From Coriobacteriia bacterium (GTDB lineage Bacteria > Actinomycetota > Coriobacteriia > Coriobacteriales > Eggerthellaceae): a stretch of DNA of 64,000 nucleotides. The stretch lies in NCBI GenBank assembly GCA_030536315.1, contig JAUNQF010000002.1:20431-84430 (forward strand), read 5' to 3'. Position 1 is the stretch's first letter. Each line of letters begins with the position of its first letter. Made by a program: the position numbers and the translations under genes. Below the pieces are notes generated by a model. It ran no database searches and was not told the DNA's origin. It saw only the letters and a program-made list of their open reading frames with translations. This document shows, piece by piece, positions 62,882-64,000 of the stretch.

Positions 62882-64000
62882 TTACCCCAATTCTTTAATT
62901 TGAGTTTCGAGAAGAGAAATGTTTTCTTGAATCTTGGCTAACTTGCCTTTATCTTTTTCGACAACCTCAGGTTTTGCGTTTTGCAAAAATCCTGGATTGC
63001 TTAACTTTTTGGAGAACATGGCTTCGTCTTTCTTTAAAGCATCAAGTTCTTTTGTAAGCCTCTTGCGTTCAGCATCAAAATCAACCAAGCCTTCTAAAAC
63101 GATGTAAATTTCTACTCCGTTTGCAACAACAACGCTTGATTGATTTGGCTTCGCTGCTTTTGCATCAACGCTTAGCTCCGAAGTATTAGCAAGCCTCTTG
63201 ATTAAATCAACTTGCGAAGAAATTAAGTCAGCCAATTTATTATCTTTTGGTTTAACAACAACTTCGAGTTCTTGCTTAGGTGAAATTCCATAGCGCGCAC
63301 GAATTGATCTTGCGCTACCAACAATGTCGCAAACAAGTCCAATTGAAACTTCGCTTGCCTCATCTCTAAAACTTGCAAAAGCCGAAGCATCCGGCCAAGC
63401 GGCCATGATCAAATGCTTCGTTTCATGATCCATTGGAAGTTGTTGGTAAATTTCTTCAGTGACAAAAGGCATAATTGGATGGAGCAATCGAAGTGACATT
63501 TCAAGAACAAAAAGCAAATTGTCTTGGCAAACGCGCTTGTCTGCTTCGTCAGTTCCATTTAGGCGGCTCTTACTAAATTCAATATATCAATCGCAAAATT
63601 CGTTCCAGAAAAATGTGTAAAGAGCTTTTGTGACCTCGCCAAAATCATATGTTTTATAAGCAGTTTCAACGCGCTCAACCAACACAGCAAGACGAGCCAT
63701 AATCCACTGGTCAACATCCTTTTCTGTGTTTGGCACAATTTCGTGAGGGCTGACACCTTCCATATTCATCATAACGAAGCGTGCCGCATTGCGAATCTTG
63801 TTTGCAAAATTTCGAGCGTTCTCAATCTTTTGCTTGTCAAAACGAATTGCTTGACCACCCGTAACCTGTGTTAGAAGTCCGAAGCGGAGCGCATCTGCAC
63901 CATATTCGTTGATTAAATCAATCGGGTCAACACCGTTGCCTCGGCTCTTTGACATAGGCTTTCCGTCTGCACCCATAACTGTTGGGTGAATCAAGACATG
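62882..64000 (-). CDS. valS: Valyl-tRNA synthetase, C-terminal part (runs off window)
   Basis: The last ~372 residues are present; the start lies beyond base 64000. The signature loop is [14 protein letters not shown] (KMSKS), followed by [11 protein letters not shown], the anticodon-binding domain ([17 protein letters not shown]) and a C-terminal coiled coil ([34 protein letters not shown]), which is specific to ValS. The Trp in NEFCDWYIE is TGA (63587-63589), at a position that is Trp across ValS proteins. Confidence 0.97.

Overview
The window (about 38% G+C by eye) is a dense, nearly gap-free piece of a bacterial chromosome in which TGA is a sense codon for tryptophan. Many of the genes can only be read full length if TGA is Trp. 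The TGA codons fall on family-invariant Trp positions in SufC, glycogen phosphorylase, ArgS, ValS, TrmL and the ClC channel, and every gene whose end I can see stops at TAA or TAG. The gene content is not that of a Mollicute: there are sortase-anchored surface proteins, EPSP synthase, IspH of the MEP pathway, a SUF system and a glycogen pathway. The ScpA-ScpB-RluB-AroA-Cmk-PlsC-IspH block, long HPF, RecJ-helicase fusion and probable leaderless genes suggest a low-GC actinobacterial lineage, possibly Coriobacteriia. That placement is inference from gene order and was not tested.

Layout. 1-3.9 kb: partial P-loop regulator, TrmL, a nucleotidase-like exported protein, a membrane-anchored unknown. 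3.9-10.8 kb: malQ-glgP-M16C peptidase. 10.8-12.7 kb: sufC-sufB/D-rubredoxin. 12.7-15.0 kb: an ABC importer whose permease and ATPase are one polypeptide. 15.0-22.9 kb (minus): five genes in the order adhesin, signal-peptidase-like protein, backbone pilin, class B sortase, small anchored protein, which is the order of streptococcal FCT pilus islands. 23.1-29.2 kb: RmuC, a membrane-anchored lipase, a PepD-type dipeptidase, an amino-acid permease. 29.3-45.3 kb (all minus): folate C1 genes, RecJ-helicase fusion, riboflavin kinase, an ATP-grasp ligase, M18 aminopeptidase, then the IspH...ScpA/M50 block. 45.3-50.7 kb: tRNA-Ser, a GCS2/ATP-grasp fusion, a DUF2207-like membrane protein and tmRNA, with two related 105-nt imperfect palindromes. 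50.7-64 kb: cyclophilin lipoprotein, TlyA, RsmI, transporters, prepilin-type peptidase, ArgS, HPF, DegV, ClC channel, tRNA-Asn, thiamine pyrophosphokinase, Der, and partial ValS.

The signals I rate highest are: (1) the UGA=Trp code and its uneven use, heavy in surface genes and nearly absent in core genes; (2) two 105-nt hairpin elements downstream of tRNA-Ser and tmRNA, whose arms differ between copies but remain self-complementary, i.e. they covary; (3) an FCT-like pilus island in this recoded genome, with a signal peptidase lacking the dyad lysine and a last subunit with an eroded sorting motif; (4) a fused SsuC/SsuB-type importer; (5) a gamma-glutamyl ligase/ATP-grasp fusion; (6) a shared promoter module on all three stable-RNA genes. 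No stretch over 300 bases lacks a gene. I saw no CRISPR array, insertion sequence or prophage.
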